NCBI GenBank assembly: GCA_003170275.1
Contig: PNAM01000106.1
Span: forward strand, 36,052-100,051
Reading direction: 5' to 3'
From: Myxococcales bacterium
GTDB taxonomy: Bacteria > Myxococcota_A > Polyangia > Palsa-1104
DNA length: 64,000 nucleotides
Made by a program: the position numbers and the translations under genes. This document shows positions 20,636 to 29,671 of this stretch, piece after piece (position 1 is the first letter of the stretch; each line of letters begins with the position of its first letter). Under the pieces are notes generated by a model, which was not told the DNA's origin, searched no databases, and worked only from the letters and a program-made list of their open reading frames with translations.

Positions 20636-21070
20636 TCAGGCGTCGCGGTTCTTGACGAACTCGCTCTTCAGCTCGCCGCGCAGCCGCCGGGTCCAGTCGC
20701 CCGCGTCCTTGACGTGGCGTCCCTCGGGCAGCGACCCGAGATAGCTCGCCAGCCGCCGGCAGCCGGCCTCGACCGAGCCCTTTGCCTCCTCGCGCGCGGC
20801 GGCGAGCAGCGCGGAGAAGTACGCGTCGTCGACCATGTCGGTCTCGAGAATTCCGGCGGTCTCGTCGAGCGTGAGTGCGCGCACGAAGTCTTCCGCCGCC
20901 TCCACGTTGCGATCGAGCTGCACGTAGGCGGTCGCGCGGTCGACGAAGTGCTCGGGGTCGTCGGCCTCCTCGGCGATCGCCCGCGTCGACTCGGCTACCG
21001 CCTCGTCGTACTTGCCGTCCTGGATCAGCTTCGACGCGAACGACCTGCCGTATTGACCGGACATACCCAT
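20636..21070 (-). CDS. Small TPR-like protein
   Basis: 144 residues from ATG 21070; ATG 21064 is equally possible. Tandem helices KLIQDGKYDEAVAESTRAIA and FVDRATAYVQLDRNVEAAEDF match a TPR pair, followed by a helical region (YFSALLAAAREEAKGSVEAG). No signal peptide. Probably a cytoplasmic adaptor; nothing more can be said. It is divergent from yaeQ by about 20 bases. Confidence 0.65.
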   Translation of the reverse strand: MGMSGQYGRSFASKLIQDGKYDEAVAESTRAIAEEADDPEHFVDRATAYVQLDRNVEAAEDFVRALTLDETAGILETDMVDDAYFSALLAAAREEAKGSVEAGCRRLASYLGSLPEGRHVKDAGDWTRRLRGELKSEFVKNRDA

Positions 21071-21090
21071 AGCGCGGAGGATACACACGG

Positions 21091-21627
21091 ATGGCCCTCT
21101 CGTCGACGCGCATGGAGTATCGCATCAGCTTGAACAACCTCGACCGCGGCGTGGAGCGCTCGGAGACGGTGATCCTGGCGCTGCACCCGTCGGAGACGCT
21201 CGAGCACCTGACGCTGCGCGTGCTCGCGTGGTGCCTGTTCTGGGAGGAGGGGTTGGCCTTCGGACCGGGGCTGTCGACGCCCGAGGCGGCCGATCTATGG
21301 ACGCATGATCTGACCGGGCGGTTGACCACCTGGATCGAGGTCGGGTCGGCGACCGGCGAGCGGGTCAAGAAGGTGCTGCAGCACCACAACGGCGCCGGCG
21401 TGCAGGTGCTGTTCGCCGACGTGCGGCGGCGCGAGGAGCTGGTCGCCGAGCTGACCGGCTGGAAGCGCGCGGCGGAGATCGGCCTGTGGACCGTCGACGG
21501 ACAGCTGGTGCGCGAGCTCGCGGCGCGCCAGGAGCGGCGTCACAAGTGGGCCGTCACCTACGTGGGAGAGCACTTCTACGTCGATGTCGAGGGCGTGGGG
21601 AGTATGGATGGAGCGGTGACGCGCTAA
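21091..21627 (+). CDS. yaeQ: YaeQ family protein
   Basis: 178 residues matching YaeQ across its full length. It has STRMEYRISLNNLDRGV at the N terminus, TLEHLTLRVLAWCLFWEEGL, and the VGSATGERVKKVL stretch. The fold is PD-(D/E)XK nuclease-like, but the biological role of YaeQ is not established. The gene stands alone between convergent and divergent neighbours. Confidence 0.93.
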   Translation: MALSSTRMEYRISLNNLDRGVERSETVILALHPSETLEHLTLRVLAWCLFWEEGLAFGPGLSTPEAADLWTHDLTGRLTTWIEVGSATGERVKKVLQHHNGAGVQVLFADVRRREELVAELTGWKRAAEIGLWTVDGQLVRELAARQERRHKWAVTYVGEHFYVDVEGVGSMDGAVTR

Positions 21628-21635
21628 CTTAGCCG

Positions 21636-22454
21636 CTACGCCAGATTCAACGGCCGCAATCCCTCGCCGAAGCGCACCAGCAAGCTCGACTTCAGCACGT
21701 TCTCGATCTTCCCGCGCCCGTGCTCCGGGTGCACGATGATCTCGCCCGCCTTGTAGCGCGCCTTGGGATCGAACGGCTTGGGATCGACCGCGTCCGCCAG
21801 CTCCTTCTTGAGCGCCATCTTCGCATCCTGGCGCTTCTGCATCTCGCGCTCTTCGGGGCTCGATCCGCGCCGCGCGCCGGAGCCCATCATCTCGCCGCCG
21901 CCCATCGGACCGTTCTCACCGGCATGGCGCGCGCGCGCGGGAGGCTCGTTGCGATAGCCGTGGCGGCTGTGGCACACCACGCAGATCACCTGCTTGGGCA
22001 CGTCGCCGACCATGGCCACGATGTGGTGCTCGCGCATCTCTTTGCACTTGCCGCACCACGACTCCAGCTCGGAGCCCACCGACAGCTTGCTGCTCGGCGC
22101 GCCGCGCTGGGGCACGATCGACTTGGGTGGCTGGCGCTGCTCGAGGAACGGGATCGAGCCGGCGTCGCGGGCCGCTTCGGTCTTGGCGCCGGACATGCGG
22201 CGGGTCAGGAACGAGGCCGAGCGGCGCAGGTCGGTCAACCGGCGGCCGAGGCCGCGCTCGACGGTGTCCCGGTCCTTGGGCTCGCCCAGCGACGCGATCA
22301 GATCGCGGTAGCGCTTCGAGAGCTCCTCCACCCTGAGCCCCATCGCGAGCTGGCGGGCGTCTTCACCCGACTCGAGCGCCATGTCCACTTCGTTGATTCC
22401 GCTGAGCACTTCTTCGTTCAATTGGTCGTGCAGGGCTTTCTGGGCGTCATCCAT
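21636..22454 (-). CDS. Zinc-ribbon protein with C-terminal CarD/SH3-like segment
   Basis: 272 residues. The helical N-terminal half is rich in charged residues (MDDAQKALHDQLNEEVLSG; VEELSKRYRDLIASLGEP). A CxxC pair at WCGKCKEMREHH and a second at VICVVCHSRHGY would form one zinc ribbon. The end, ARYKAGEIIVHPEHGRGKIE followed by SSLLVRFGEGLRPL, resembles the small beta-barrel of CarD/UvrD-tail proteins that bind RNA polymerase. A role around transcription is possible but only inferred. I do not know a named family. Confidence 0.7.
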   Translation of the reverse strand: MDDAQKALHDQLNEEVLSGINEVDMALESGEDARQLAMGLRVEELSKRYRDLIASLGEPKDRDTVERGLGRRLTDLRRSASFLTRRMSGAKTEAARDAGSIPFLEQRQPPKSIVPQRGAPSSKLSVGSELESWCGKCKEMREHHIVAMVGDVPKQVICVVCHSRHGYRNEPPARARHAGENGPMGGGEMMGSGARRGSSPEEREMQKRQDAKMALKKELADAVDPKPFDPKARYKAGEIIVHPEHGRGKIENVLKSSLLVRFGEGLRPLNLA

Positions 22455-22535
22455 ACGGCCGCGAAGATACCCGATTCCCTGCCGCTGTCGAGGGGGCTTA
22501 TTTGCAGGCGGTTTCGCACTATCATTAGATGAACC

Positions 22536-22970
22536 GTGGGCAAGCCCGACGACGATCGCGAGGTGGCGCGCGCCGTGACGCTCGCGCGCTGGCTCGACGA
22601 TCGCTATCTCGATCCGGTTATCGGCTTTCTATTGCCCGGCGTGGGCGATCTGGCGATGTCGGGAGCGGGGCTGTACGTGGTGTGGGTCGCGTTGCGCAAG
22701 CGGCTGCCGGCGATCGTGATCGCGCGCATGCTGCTTAACTTGGGCATCGATGGGCTGGTCGGCGCGATCCCGATCGCGGGCGATCTGTTCGACTTCGTCT
22801 GGAAGGCGAACAACAAGAACGTCGCGCTCCTGCAGGCGCGGCACGCGACGCGCACGTCGAGCGCCGGCGATTGGCTGGCGGTGCTCGGTGCCGCGGCGTT
22901 GGTGGCGGTCGCGCTCGCGCTGCCGGTGGTCGCGCTGTACTGGATCTGGGTGAATATGTGGCCTCGCTAG
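22536..22970 (+). CDS. DUF4112 membrane protein
   Basis: 144 residues from GTG 22536. It matches DUF4112: LARWLDDRYLDPVIGFLLPG, then GVGDLAMSGAGLYVVWVA, RMLLNLGIDGLVGAIPIAGD and LFDFVWKANNKNVALL. The last ~35 residues form a transmembrane helix. Function unknown. It is followed 14 bases later by the DUF5329-like gene. Confidence 0.88.
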   Translation: MGKPDDDREVARAVTLARWLDDRYLDPVIGFLLPGVGDLAMSGAGLYVVWVALRKRLPAIVIARMLLNLGIDGLVGAIPIAGDLFDFVWKANNKNVALLQARHATRTSSAGDWLAVLGAAALVAVALALPVVALYWIWVNMWPR

Positions 22971-22984
22971 CGCGTCCGACCGGT

Positions 22985-23350
22985 ATGCGAACTCTCGCGG
23001 TCGTGCTGGTCGTTGGGCTCGCGCTGGTCGCCCTCGCGCCGTCGGCGCACGCCGCGCCGCTCTCTGAAGACGACAAGATCGAAGCGCTGATCCGCACGGT
23101 GGATCAGCTCAAGGGCGCGACCTTCGTGCGTAACGGCTCGACCTACGACTGCCACGACGCCGCCAAGCACATGCGCGACAAGTGGAAGTGGAAGAAGGAC
23201 GTGATCCACTCGGCGCGCGACTTCATCGTGGTCGCGGCCAGCTTCTCCACGCAGACCGGCAAGCCGTACCTGATCCGCTGGCAGGACGGGCGCGAGCTGA
23301 AGAGCGCCGAGTTTCTCGCCACGGAGCTGCGGAAGCTCGAAGCGCCTTGA
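22985..23350 (+). CDS. DUF5329-like periplasmic protein
   Basis: 121 residues. The signal peptide MRTLAVVLVVGLALVALAPSAHA is followed by EDDKIEALIRTVDQLKGATF, RNGSTYDCHDAAKHMRDKW and KPYLIRWQDGRELKSAEFL, matching small exported DUF5329 proteins. No enzymatic motif. It lies 20 bases before the histidine-kinase gene at 23371, possibly in the same transcript. Confidence 0.8.
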   Translation: MRTLAVVLVVGLALVALAPSAHAAPLSEDDKIEALIRTVDQLKGATFVRNGSTYDCHDAAKHMRDKWKWKKDVIHSARDFIVVAASFSTQTGKPYLIRWQDGRELKSAEFLATELRKLEAP

Positions 23351-23370
23351 TGTGCTAAAACCGACGCACT

Positions 23371-24975
23371 TTGACCCTACGCACCAAAGTCTCGCTGGTG
23401 CTCTCCGGCCTGCTGGTCCTGTGCATCGGGGCCACGGGCGCGATCCTGCTCTACGACTCGGCGCAGCACACCCGCCGCGAGCTGCGCTCCAAGCACCAGC
23501 TGCTCGCCGAGAATCGCGCGTTCGCGCTGCATGACAACTTCGACATCCTGGTGCTCGAGCTGACGCGCCTGGCCGAGCTGCCGCAGATCGATCTCGCGGA
23601 CAAGAACCCGCTGCCCGAATCGCAGCTGCTGGCGAGCGCGCACCAGAACTCGATCCTCTACAACACCGCGGTGCTGCTGATCTCCGCCGACGGAACCTGC
23701 GTCGAGGTCACGCCCAACCAGCCGCAGTACAAGTCGCAGCGCTACGGCGATCGCGCGTGGTTCCAGCTCGCCAAGAGCGGCGCCAACGGGCCGTTCTTTC
23801 GCGTCACCGACGAGCCGGTGCTCGGACGCACGCTCAAGATCGTAGCGCCGATCATCCGCCACAAGCAGTTCCAGGGCGCGCTGGTCGGCATGATCGCGCT
23901 CGACGAGGCCAACCTGATCACGCCGGCGCTGCGCGACGATCTGCCGCCGCACACCGAGGCGCTGCTGGTGGACGACACCGGGCGGGTGGTGTTTCCGTCG
24001 GATCGCGTGCGCGCCACGCCGTCGAGCGATTGGGACACGGTGATCAAGAAGGCCGGGCGCGGTGAGACCGGAACGTTCAGCGGGCAGGCCGAAGGCGAGA
24101 AGTCGCTGTTCGCCTATGCGCCGGTCAAGGCGGCGACTGGCTTCTCGGTGGTGTTCCGCTGGCCGTGGTCGGCGCTCGACGGCGAGCTGCGGCGCGAGGC
24201 GTGGGCGGTGGTGGGGATCCTGGTGGTGGGCATCGTGCTGGCCGGGCTGACCGGGCTGTTCCTGGCCGCGCTGTTGACCCGCCGGCTCGACGCGGCGGAG
24301 AAAGCGCTCGTCGAGGCGGAGCGCTTCGCCGCCATGGGCAAGACCTCGGCGGCGATCGCGCACGAGCTGAAGAACTCGCTCAACGGGCTGGGCATGGCCG
24401 TCGATCTGATCATCGAGGATCCGACCAACGCGGCGCGCATCGGCCGGCTGCGGCCGCAGGTGGTGTCGGAGATCACGCGCCTGCGCGACGTGATCGACTC
24501 GTTGCTCTCGTTCTCGCGCACGCCGCGGATCGCCCGCGCGCCGGAAGATCTGACGCTGGTGATCCACCGCGCGGTCGAGCTGCTGGTCGACGTGATCGTC
24601 GATCGCGGCGCCAAGGTCACCGTCGACACGCCGGCCTCGATCGAGCTGTCCTGCGACGGGCACAAGATCCAGGGCGTGGTGATGAACCTGGTCAAGAACG
24701 CGGTCGAGGCCGGCAAGCACGTGCGCATCTCGGCGTCGACGCAGGACGGCGAGGCGGTGGTCGAGGTCGCCGACGACGGCCCCGGGCTCTCCGACGAAGC
24801 GCGCCGCCACCTGTTCGAGCCGTTCTTCACCACCAAGCCTAACGGCACCGGCCTCGGCCTGCCCACCTCGTTGCGCTACGTCCAGGCGCACGGCGGCAAG
24901 CTCGAGGCGTTGACCGCCGCCGATCTGGGCGGCGCGCTGCTGCGCATGCGCCTGCCGAAGGAAGCCCAAGCATGA
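23371..24975 (+). CDS. Membrane sensor histidine kinase with periplasmic Cache-type domain
   Basis: 534 residues from TTG 23371; the ATG in the same frame at 23350 meets a stop after one codon. Helix 1 is at 5-27, then a periplasmic ~220-residue double-Cache-like domain (ILYNTAVLLISADGTCVEVT; YGDRAWFQLAKSG) and helix 2 near 272-295. There is no HAMP. HisKA carries His331 in IAHELKNSL (Ser for the usual Pro); N-box NLVKNAVEA and G-box TGLGLPTS follow. It is the NtrB/ZraS-like half of a two-component pair with the sigma54 regulator 10 bases downstream. It probably senses a periplasmic signal controlling the efflux operon. Confidence 0.93.
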   Translation: MTLRTKVSLVLSGLLVLCIGATGAILLYDSAQHTRRELRSKHQLLAENRAFALHDNFDILVLELTRLAELPQIDLADKNPLPESQLLASAHQNSILYNTAVLLISADGTCVEVTPNQPQYKSQRYGDRAWFQLAKSGANGPFFRVTDEPVLGRTLKIVAPIIRHKQFQGALVGMIALDEANLITPALRDDLPPHTEALLVDDTGRVVFPSDRVRATPSSDWDTVIKKAGRGETGTFSGQAEGEKSLFAYAPVKAATGFSVVFRWPWSALDGELRREAWAVVGILVVGIVLAGLTGLFLAALLTRRLDAAEKALVEAERFAAMGKTSAAIAHELKNSLNGLGMAVDLIIEDPTNAARIGRLRPQVVSEITRLRDVIDSLLSFSRTPRIARAPEDLTLVIHRAVELLVDVIVDRGAKVTVDTPASIELSCDGHKIQGVVMNLVKNAVEAGKHVRISASTQDGEAVVEVADDGPGLSDEARRHLFEPFFTTKPNGTGLGLPTSLRYVQAHGGKLEALTAADLGGALLRMRLPKEAQA

Positions 24976-24985
24976 GCGTGAGCCG

Positions 24986-26365
24986 ATGAAAGCGTCCGTT
25001 CTGGTGATCGACGACGAGAAGACCTTTCGCATCGTCGCCGAGGAGGCGCTCTCGTCGGAGGGCATGGACGTCACGACCGCGGCGTCGGGCGAGGCCGGGC
25101 TGCGCGCGTTCCGCGCCGATCCGTTCGATCTGGTGATCCTCGACAAGAACCTGCCCGACCACGACGGCGGCAAGCTGCTCGAGGTGCTGGTGCGCGAGTC
25201 CAAGGAGCGCGGCACCGACACGCTGGTGGTGATGGCTACCGCGTACGCGGATCTCGCCAGCGCGGTGCAGGCGGTCAAGGTGGGCGCGTTCGATTACCTG
25301 TCCAAGCCGCTGCAGCTTCCCGAGCTGCTGGTCACCGTCAAGAAGGCGCTCGAGGCGCGCCGTCTGCGCACGCAGGTACGCCAGCTCGAGGGACGCGCGC
25401 AGGCCGCGCTCGGCGTGTTCCAGCCCGGCACCTCTGCGGCGATGCGCCAGGTGATCGAGATGGTCGACAAGGTCGCGCAGGCGGTCGACACCACCGTGCT
25501 CATCCAGGGCGAGTCGGGCACTGGCAAGGAGCTGGTCGCCAACCTGATCCATCGACGCACGCCGGGGCGCGCGGAGCAGCCGTTCGTCGAGATCAACTGC
25601 GCGTCGCTGCCGGAGAACCTGCTCGAGTCGGAGCTGTTCGGCTATGAGCGCGGCGCGTTCACCGACGCCAAGGGGCAGAAGCGCGGCCTGTTTGAAGCGG
25701 CTGATCTCGGCACGCTGTTCCTCGACGAGGTGGCCGAGACCTCGCCGGGCACGCAGGCCAAGCTGCTCAAGGTGCTCGAGGACCACACCTTCCGGCGCCT
25801 GGGAGGCGTGCGCGATCTGACGGTCAACGTGCGCGTGGTGGCGGCGACCAACAAGGACCTCGCGGCGGAGGTCAAGCGCGGGGTGTTCCGCCTGGACCTG
25901 TACCACCGCCTCGACGTGTTCCACCTGCGCATGCCGCCGCTCCGCGATCGGCGCGACGACGTGATGCCGCTGGCGCGCCATTTTCTCGCCGCGTTCGCCG
26001 CGCGCATGCGCAAGTCCGCGCGCTCGTTCGCGCCGGAGACCGAGCGCATCCTGTGCGCGTACGACTATCCGGGCAACGTGCGCGAGCTCAAGAACCTGAT
26101 CGAGCGCGCGGTGATCCTCTCCGGCGCCGACGTGATCGATCCCGCGTGCATCGTGCTGTCGGGATCGTCCGCCACCGCCGCGCCGCAGTTCTTCGGCATC
26201 GAGCTCGGCGCCGACGGCAAGCCCCCCTCCCTCGACGCGCTCGAGCGCGCCTATATAGCCCGCCTGCTCGCCTTCACCCAGGGCAACCGCACCCAGGTCG
26301 CCCGCCTCCTCGGCGTCTCCTACCCCACCGTCGCCAAAAAGATCGCCGACTACCACCTCGACTAG
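24986..26365 (+). CDS. NtrC-family sigma54-dependent response regulator
   Basis: 459 residues: receiver (1-120, phospho-acceptor Asp53 in [10 protein letters not shown]), AAA+ domain (~145-385, Walker A GESGTGKE near 175) and a C-terminal Fis-type HTH ([20 protein letters not shown]). The sigma54-contact loop reads GAFTDA instead of GAFTGA. The AAA+ region otherwise looks intact ([47 protein letters not shown]). The last ~45 codons switch to C-ending codons. It lies directly upstream of a sigma54 promoter and the RND efflux operon, which is its most likely target. Confidence 0.95.
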   Translation: MKASVLVIDDEKTFRIVAEEALSSEGMDVTTAASGEAGLRAFRADPFDLVILDKNLPDHDGGKLLEVLVRESKERGTDTLVVMATAYADLASAVQAVKVGAFDYLSKPLQLPELLVTVKKALEARRLRTQVRQLEGRAQAALGVFQPGTSAAMRQVIEMVDKVAQAVDTTVLIQGESGTGKELVANLIHRRTPGRAEQPFVEINCASLPENLLESELFGYERGAFTDAKGQKRGLFEAADLGTLFLDEVAETSPGTQAKLLKVLEDHTFRRLGGVRDLTVNVRVVAATNKDLAAEVKRGVFRLDLYHRLDVFHLRMPPLRDRRDDVMPLARHFLAAFAARMRKSARSFAPETERILCAYDYPGNVRELKNLIERAVILSGADVIDPACIVLSGSSATAAPQFFGIELGADGKPPSLDALERAYIARLLAFTQGNRTQVARLLGVSYPTVAKKIADYHLD

Positions 26366-26368
26366 CCG

Positions 26369-26410
26369 CTACAAGTTCCTTTCACCCCCCTACAAGAAAC
26401 TTTCACCCCC
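26369..26410 (+). promoter_or_regulatory. Two tandem 21-bp repeats, candidate activator sites
   Basis: CTACAAGTTCCTTTCACCCC plus C at 26369-26389 and CTACAAGAAACTTTCACCCC plus C at 26390-26410 match at 18 of 21 positions and abut exactly. They start three bases after the regulator's stop codon and lie about 120-160 bases upstream of the predicted start of the efflux transcript, the usual distance for sigma54 enhancer sites. The activator-binding role is inference. Confidence 0.5.
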
Positions 26411-26504
26411 GATAACAAGCGGACTTAACTTTTTAACTTGTTTGCCGCGAAACCATTTGGGTTTTCGAGAAAGTTAAATAGTTAAGTCCGCTTGTTATCG
26501 GGGG
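26406..26504. repeat. REPIN-like 99-bp inverted-repeat element (copies A and B of the REP)
   Basis: Two 34-bp arms, 26406-26439 and 26471-26504, are inverted copies with a single mismatch, separated by 31 bases that contain a small imperfect hairpin (CGAAACC/GGTTTTCG). Each arm contains the 30-bp core also found at 39891, 43331 and 44408. The arrangement, two REPs head to head around a short spacer with the GATAAC ends outward, is that of a REPIN. The same end orientation flanks the transposase gene at 43413-44414. It lies between the sigma54 regulator gene and its probable target promoter. Confidence 0.85.
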
Positions 26505-26517
26505 CACGGCGATTGCT
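26502..26517 (+). promoter_or_regulatory. Predicted sigma54 promoter of the RND efflux operon
   Basis: GGGCACGGCGATTGCT fits the -24/-12 consensus TGGCACG-N4-TTGCT with one mismatch (first base). The -24 GG (26503-26504) and the -12 GC (26515-26516) are separated by exactly 10 bases. Transcription would start about 12 bases after GC, near 26528, giving a leader of about 9 bases before ATG 26537. The GG pair is the last two bases of the right arm of the REPIN-like element. A sigma54 activator gene is immediately upstream. Confidence 0.75.
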
Positions 26518-26536
26518 GGGGTGGGGGCGGCCAATC

Positions 26537-29500
26537 ATGTTGGAAGCCCTGATCGATCTTGCCGTGAAGCGCCGGGTGGCGACGCTGGTGTTGTCGGTCG
26601 TGTTCGTGTTGTTTGGGATTCACACGTTTTCGAAGCTCAAGATCGAGGCGTTCCCGGACGTCACCAACGTGCAGGTCATGGTGATCACGCTCTTTCCGGG
26701 CCAGGCGGCCGAGGAGGTCGAGAAGCAGGTCACCATCCCGGTCGAGCGCGCGCTCAACGGCACGCCCAACGTGCTGGTGCAGCGCTCGATCACCTCGTTC
26801 GGCCTGTCGCAGGTGATCGTCACCTTCGAGGACGGCGTGGACATCTACTTCGCGCGCCACCAGGTCGCCGAGCGGCTCACCGAGGCCGAGGTGCCCGAGG
26901 GCATCACGCCCGGGCTCGGCCCCAACGACACTCCCGTCGGGCAAGTCTATCAGTACACGCTCGAGAGCGATCACCACTCGCCGTCGGAGCTGCGCGGCTG
27001 GCAGGACTGGGTGGTCGAGAAGCAGCTCAAGCGTGTGGCCGGCGTCGCGGACGTGGTCTCGTTCGGCGGCTATCAGAAGGAATATCACGTGCTCGCCGAC
27101 CCGTTGCGCCTGCGCAACAACGGGCTGTCGCTCAAGGACCTGATGGAGGCGGTGTCCTCCTCCAACGGCGCCACCTCGGGCGGCTACGTGCAGCACGGCG
27201 AGAGCGAGTTCGTGGTGCGTGGCCGCGGCTATCTGCGCAACAAGAACGACATCGAGAAGATCGTGGTGCGCGTGCAGAACGGTACGCCGGTGCTGGTGCG
27301 CAACGTCGCGACCGTGGTCGAAGGATTCATCCCGCGGCGCGGCGCGGTGGCTCGCAACGAGGCGATCGACTCGATCGAAGGCACCATCCTGCTGCGCCGC
27401 GGCGAGAACCCCAAGGACGTGCTCACGGCGGTGCACGAGGCGGTCGACGAGATCAACAAGGACGTGCTGCCCAAGGGCATGCGCATCGTCCCCTTCTACG
27501 ATCGCACCCGCCTGGTCGACACCACGCTCAAGACCGTCTCGCACAACATGATGGAGGGCGCCGCGCTGGTGGCCGTCGTGCTGTGGCTGTTCTTGCGCGC
27601 GATTTCCGGCTCGATCGCGGTGGCGGTGACCATGCCGCTGGCGCTTTTGACCGCGTTCGTCGGCCTCTATTATGCTGGCGTTCCTGCCAATCTATTGTCC
27701 ATGGGGGCGATCGACTTCGGCATCTTGCTCGACGGCGCGGTGATCCTCGTCGAGAACGCCTACCGCCACCTGGCCGAGGAGCAACCGCCGCCCGAAGAGG
27801 TGCCCAACGTGGTGGCGCGCGCCGCCAAGGAGGTGGTACGCCCGACGCTGTTCTCCATGTCGATCATCGCCGCGGCGATGATGCCGATCTTCACTCTCGA
27901 GCGCGTCGAAGGCCGCATCTTCCGGCCGGTCGCGCTCACCTACGCGTTCGCGCTGTTCGGCGCGCTGCTGTTCACGCTCACGCTGGTCCCGGCCTTCACC
28001 ACCATCCTGCTCAAGCATCGCAAGGTGAAGGAGGCCGAGCCGGCGTTCCTGATCTTCCTGCGGGACCGCTACCTGTCGGCGCTTCGCTGGGCGCTCAAGC
28101 ACCCCGCCTACACTGCGCTGGCGGCGCTGCCGATCCTGGTGCTCGCGCTGGCGATCGTGCCCAAGCTCGGCTCGGAGTTCCTGCCCGAGATGAACGAGGG
28201 CGACATCCACATCACCGTCACCCAGCCGAGCGCGGTGTCGCTCGAGCGCGGCGCGCAGGTGCTGCACGACACGCGCATGGCGCTGCTCAAGTTCCCCGAG
28301 GTCAAGGACGTGCTCACCGAGCAGGGCCACCCCGAGGACGGCACCGACGACGAGGCACCCAACCAGGCCGAGACCTTCGTGATCATGAAGGCCGAGAAGG
28401 ACTGGCACACCGGCCGCAGCAAGGAGCAGATCGTCGAGGAGATGCGCAAGGAGCTCGAGAAGCGGCCGGGCGTCGACTACAACTTCTCGCAGCCGATCAA
28501 GGACCGCGTCGAGGAGTCGATCTCGGGCATCCGCGGGCAGATCGTAGTCAAGATCTACGGCAGCGATCTGACGCTCATGCAGGAGCGGCTCGAGCAGATC
28601 AAGAACATCCTCACCGACGTGCGCGGCTCGCGCGACGTCGACGTCTACCGCGCGGGCTCGGCGGTGCACGTGGTGGCGGACATCGATCGTGACGCCACCG
28701 CGCGCGTCGGCGTCGCAGTGCGCGACGTGGAGGACGTGATCGAGACCGCGTACGGCGGCCGCGTCGCCACCTCGATGTGGGAAGACGAGCGCAAGGTGCC
28801 GGTGCGGATCAAGCTGCCCACCCCGTCGTCGGGCGACACCTTCTCGGTTGGCCGCCTGGAGATCCCCACCGACAAGCTGCGCTTGCCGCTGTCGTCGCTG
28901 GCGCACGTGCACGTCGATCTCGGCCGCACCCAGATCAACCGCGAGCAGGGCGGGCGCTTCCTGGCGCTCAAGTGCAACATCGAGGGGCGCGACATGGGCT
29001 CGTTCGTCGAGGAGGCGCAGCGCCGCGTCAAGAAGGACGTGCACCTGCCCGAGGGCTATTTCCTCACTTGGGGCGGCGAGTTCGAGAACCAGCGGCGCGC
29101 GATGAAGCGGCTGATGGTGATCGTGCCGATCTCGGTCTTGGTGATCTTCTTCCTCTTGTTCATGACCTTCCGCGCCACGCTTCCGGCGGTGGTGGTGCTG
29201 CTCGACGTGCCGTTCGCCACCGTCGGCGGCGTGTTCGCGCTCTATCTCACGCACACGGTGTTGTCGGTGTCGGCGGCGGTCGGCTTCATCACGTTGTTCG
29301 GCGTGGCGGTGATGGACGGAGTGCTCTTGGTGACCTACATCATTCAGGCGCGACAGAAACACGCGGAGACCGGCGGCGACGACGCGCAGGACGCGATCCT
29401 GCGGGCGGTCTCGCAGCGGCTCCGTCCGGTGCTCATGACCGCCATGCTGGCCTCGCTCGGCCTTCTGCCGGCGGCCCTGTCGCACGCGATCGGCTCCGAC

Positions 29501-29671
29501 ACGCAGCGGCCGTTCGCCATCGTCATCATCGGCGGGCTGATGTCCTCGACGCTCTTGACGCTGCTGCTCTTGCCGACGCTGTACGAGCTGACCGATCGGC
29601 TGTTCGGTGAAGGCCGCAAGCGTCGCCGCGACCTCAAGACCACCGCCCGGTTGGGCGAGGAGGAATCGTGA
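26537..29671 (+). CDS. RND heavy-metal efflux pump, CzcA/CusA family
   Basis: 1044 residues, the usual length of the HME-RND family: proton-driven inner-membrane transporter exporting metal ions through a tripartite CBA complex. The N terminus MLEALIDLAVKRRVATLVL is the first helix. The transmembrane block has GAIDFGILLDGAVILVENAY near 400-420, with the acidic relay residue in DGAVI. LGSEFLPEMNEGDIH marks the second periplasmic part. ATG 26537 was chosen over upstream in-frame starts because those translate REPIN sequence. The GTGA overlap with the next gene indicates coupling. The specific metal cannot be told from sequence by eye. Confidence 0.95.
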   Translation: MLEALIDLAVKRRVATLVLSVVFVLFGIHTFSKLKIEAFPDVTNVQVMVITLFPGQAAEEVEKQVTIPVERALNGTPNVLVQRSITSFGLSQVIVTFEDGVDIYFARHQVAERLTEAEVPEGITPGLGPNDTPVGQVYQYTLESDHHSPSELRGWQDWVVEKQLKRVAGVADVVSFGGYQKEYHVLADPLRLRNNGLSLKDLMEAVSSSNGATSGGYVQHGESEFVVRGRGYLRNKNDIEKIVVRVQNGTPVLVRNVATVVEGFIPRRGAVARNEAIDSIEGTILLRRGENPKDVLTAVHEAVDEINKDVLPKGMRIVPFYDRTRLVDTTLKTVSHNMMEGAALVAVVLWLFLRAISGSIAVAVTMPLALLTAFVGLYYAGVPANLLSMGAIDFGILLDGAVILVENAYRHLAEEQPPPEEVPNVVARAAKEVVRPTLFSMSIIAAAMMPIFTLERVEGRIFRPVALTYAFALFGALLFTLTLVPAFTTILLKHRKVKEAEPAFLIFLRDRYLSALRWALKHPAYTALAALPILVLALAIVPKLGSEFLPEMNEGDIHITVTQPSAVSLERGAQVLHDTRMALLKFPEVKDVLTEQGHPEDGTDDEAPNQAETFVIMKAEKDWHTGRSKEQIVEEMRKELEKRPGVDYNFSQPIKDRVEESISGIRGQIVVKIYGSDLTLMQERLEQIKNILTDVRGSRDVDVYRAGSAVHVVADIDRDATARVGVAVRDVEDVIETAYGGRVATSMWEDERKVPVRIKLPTPSSGDTFSVGRLEIPTDKLRLPLSSLAHVHVDLGRTQINREQGGRFLALKCNIEGRDMGSFVEEAQRRVKKDVHLPEGYFLTWGGEFENQRRAMKRLMVIVPISVLVIFFLLFMTFRATLPAVVVLLDVPFATVGGVFALYLTHTVLSVSAAVGFITLFGVAVMDGVLLVTYIIQARQKHAETGGDDAQDAILRAVSQRLRPVLMTAMLASLGLLPAALSHAIGSDTQRPFAIVIIGGLMSSTLLTLLLLPTLYELTDRLFGEGRKRRRDLKTTARLGEEES

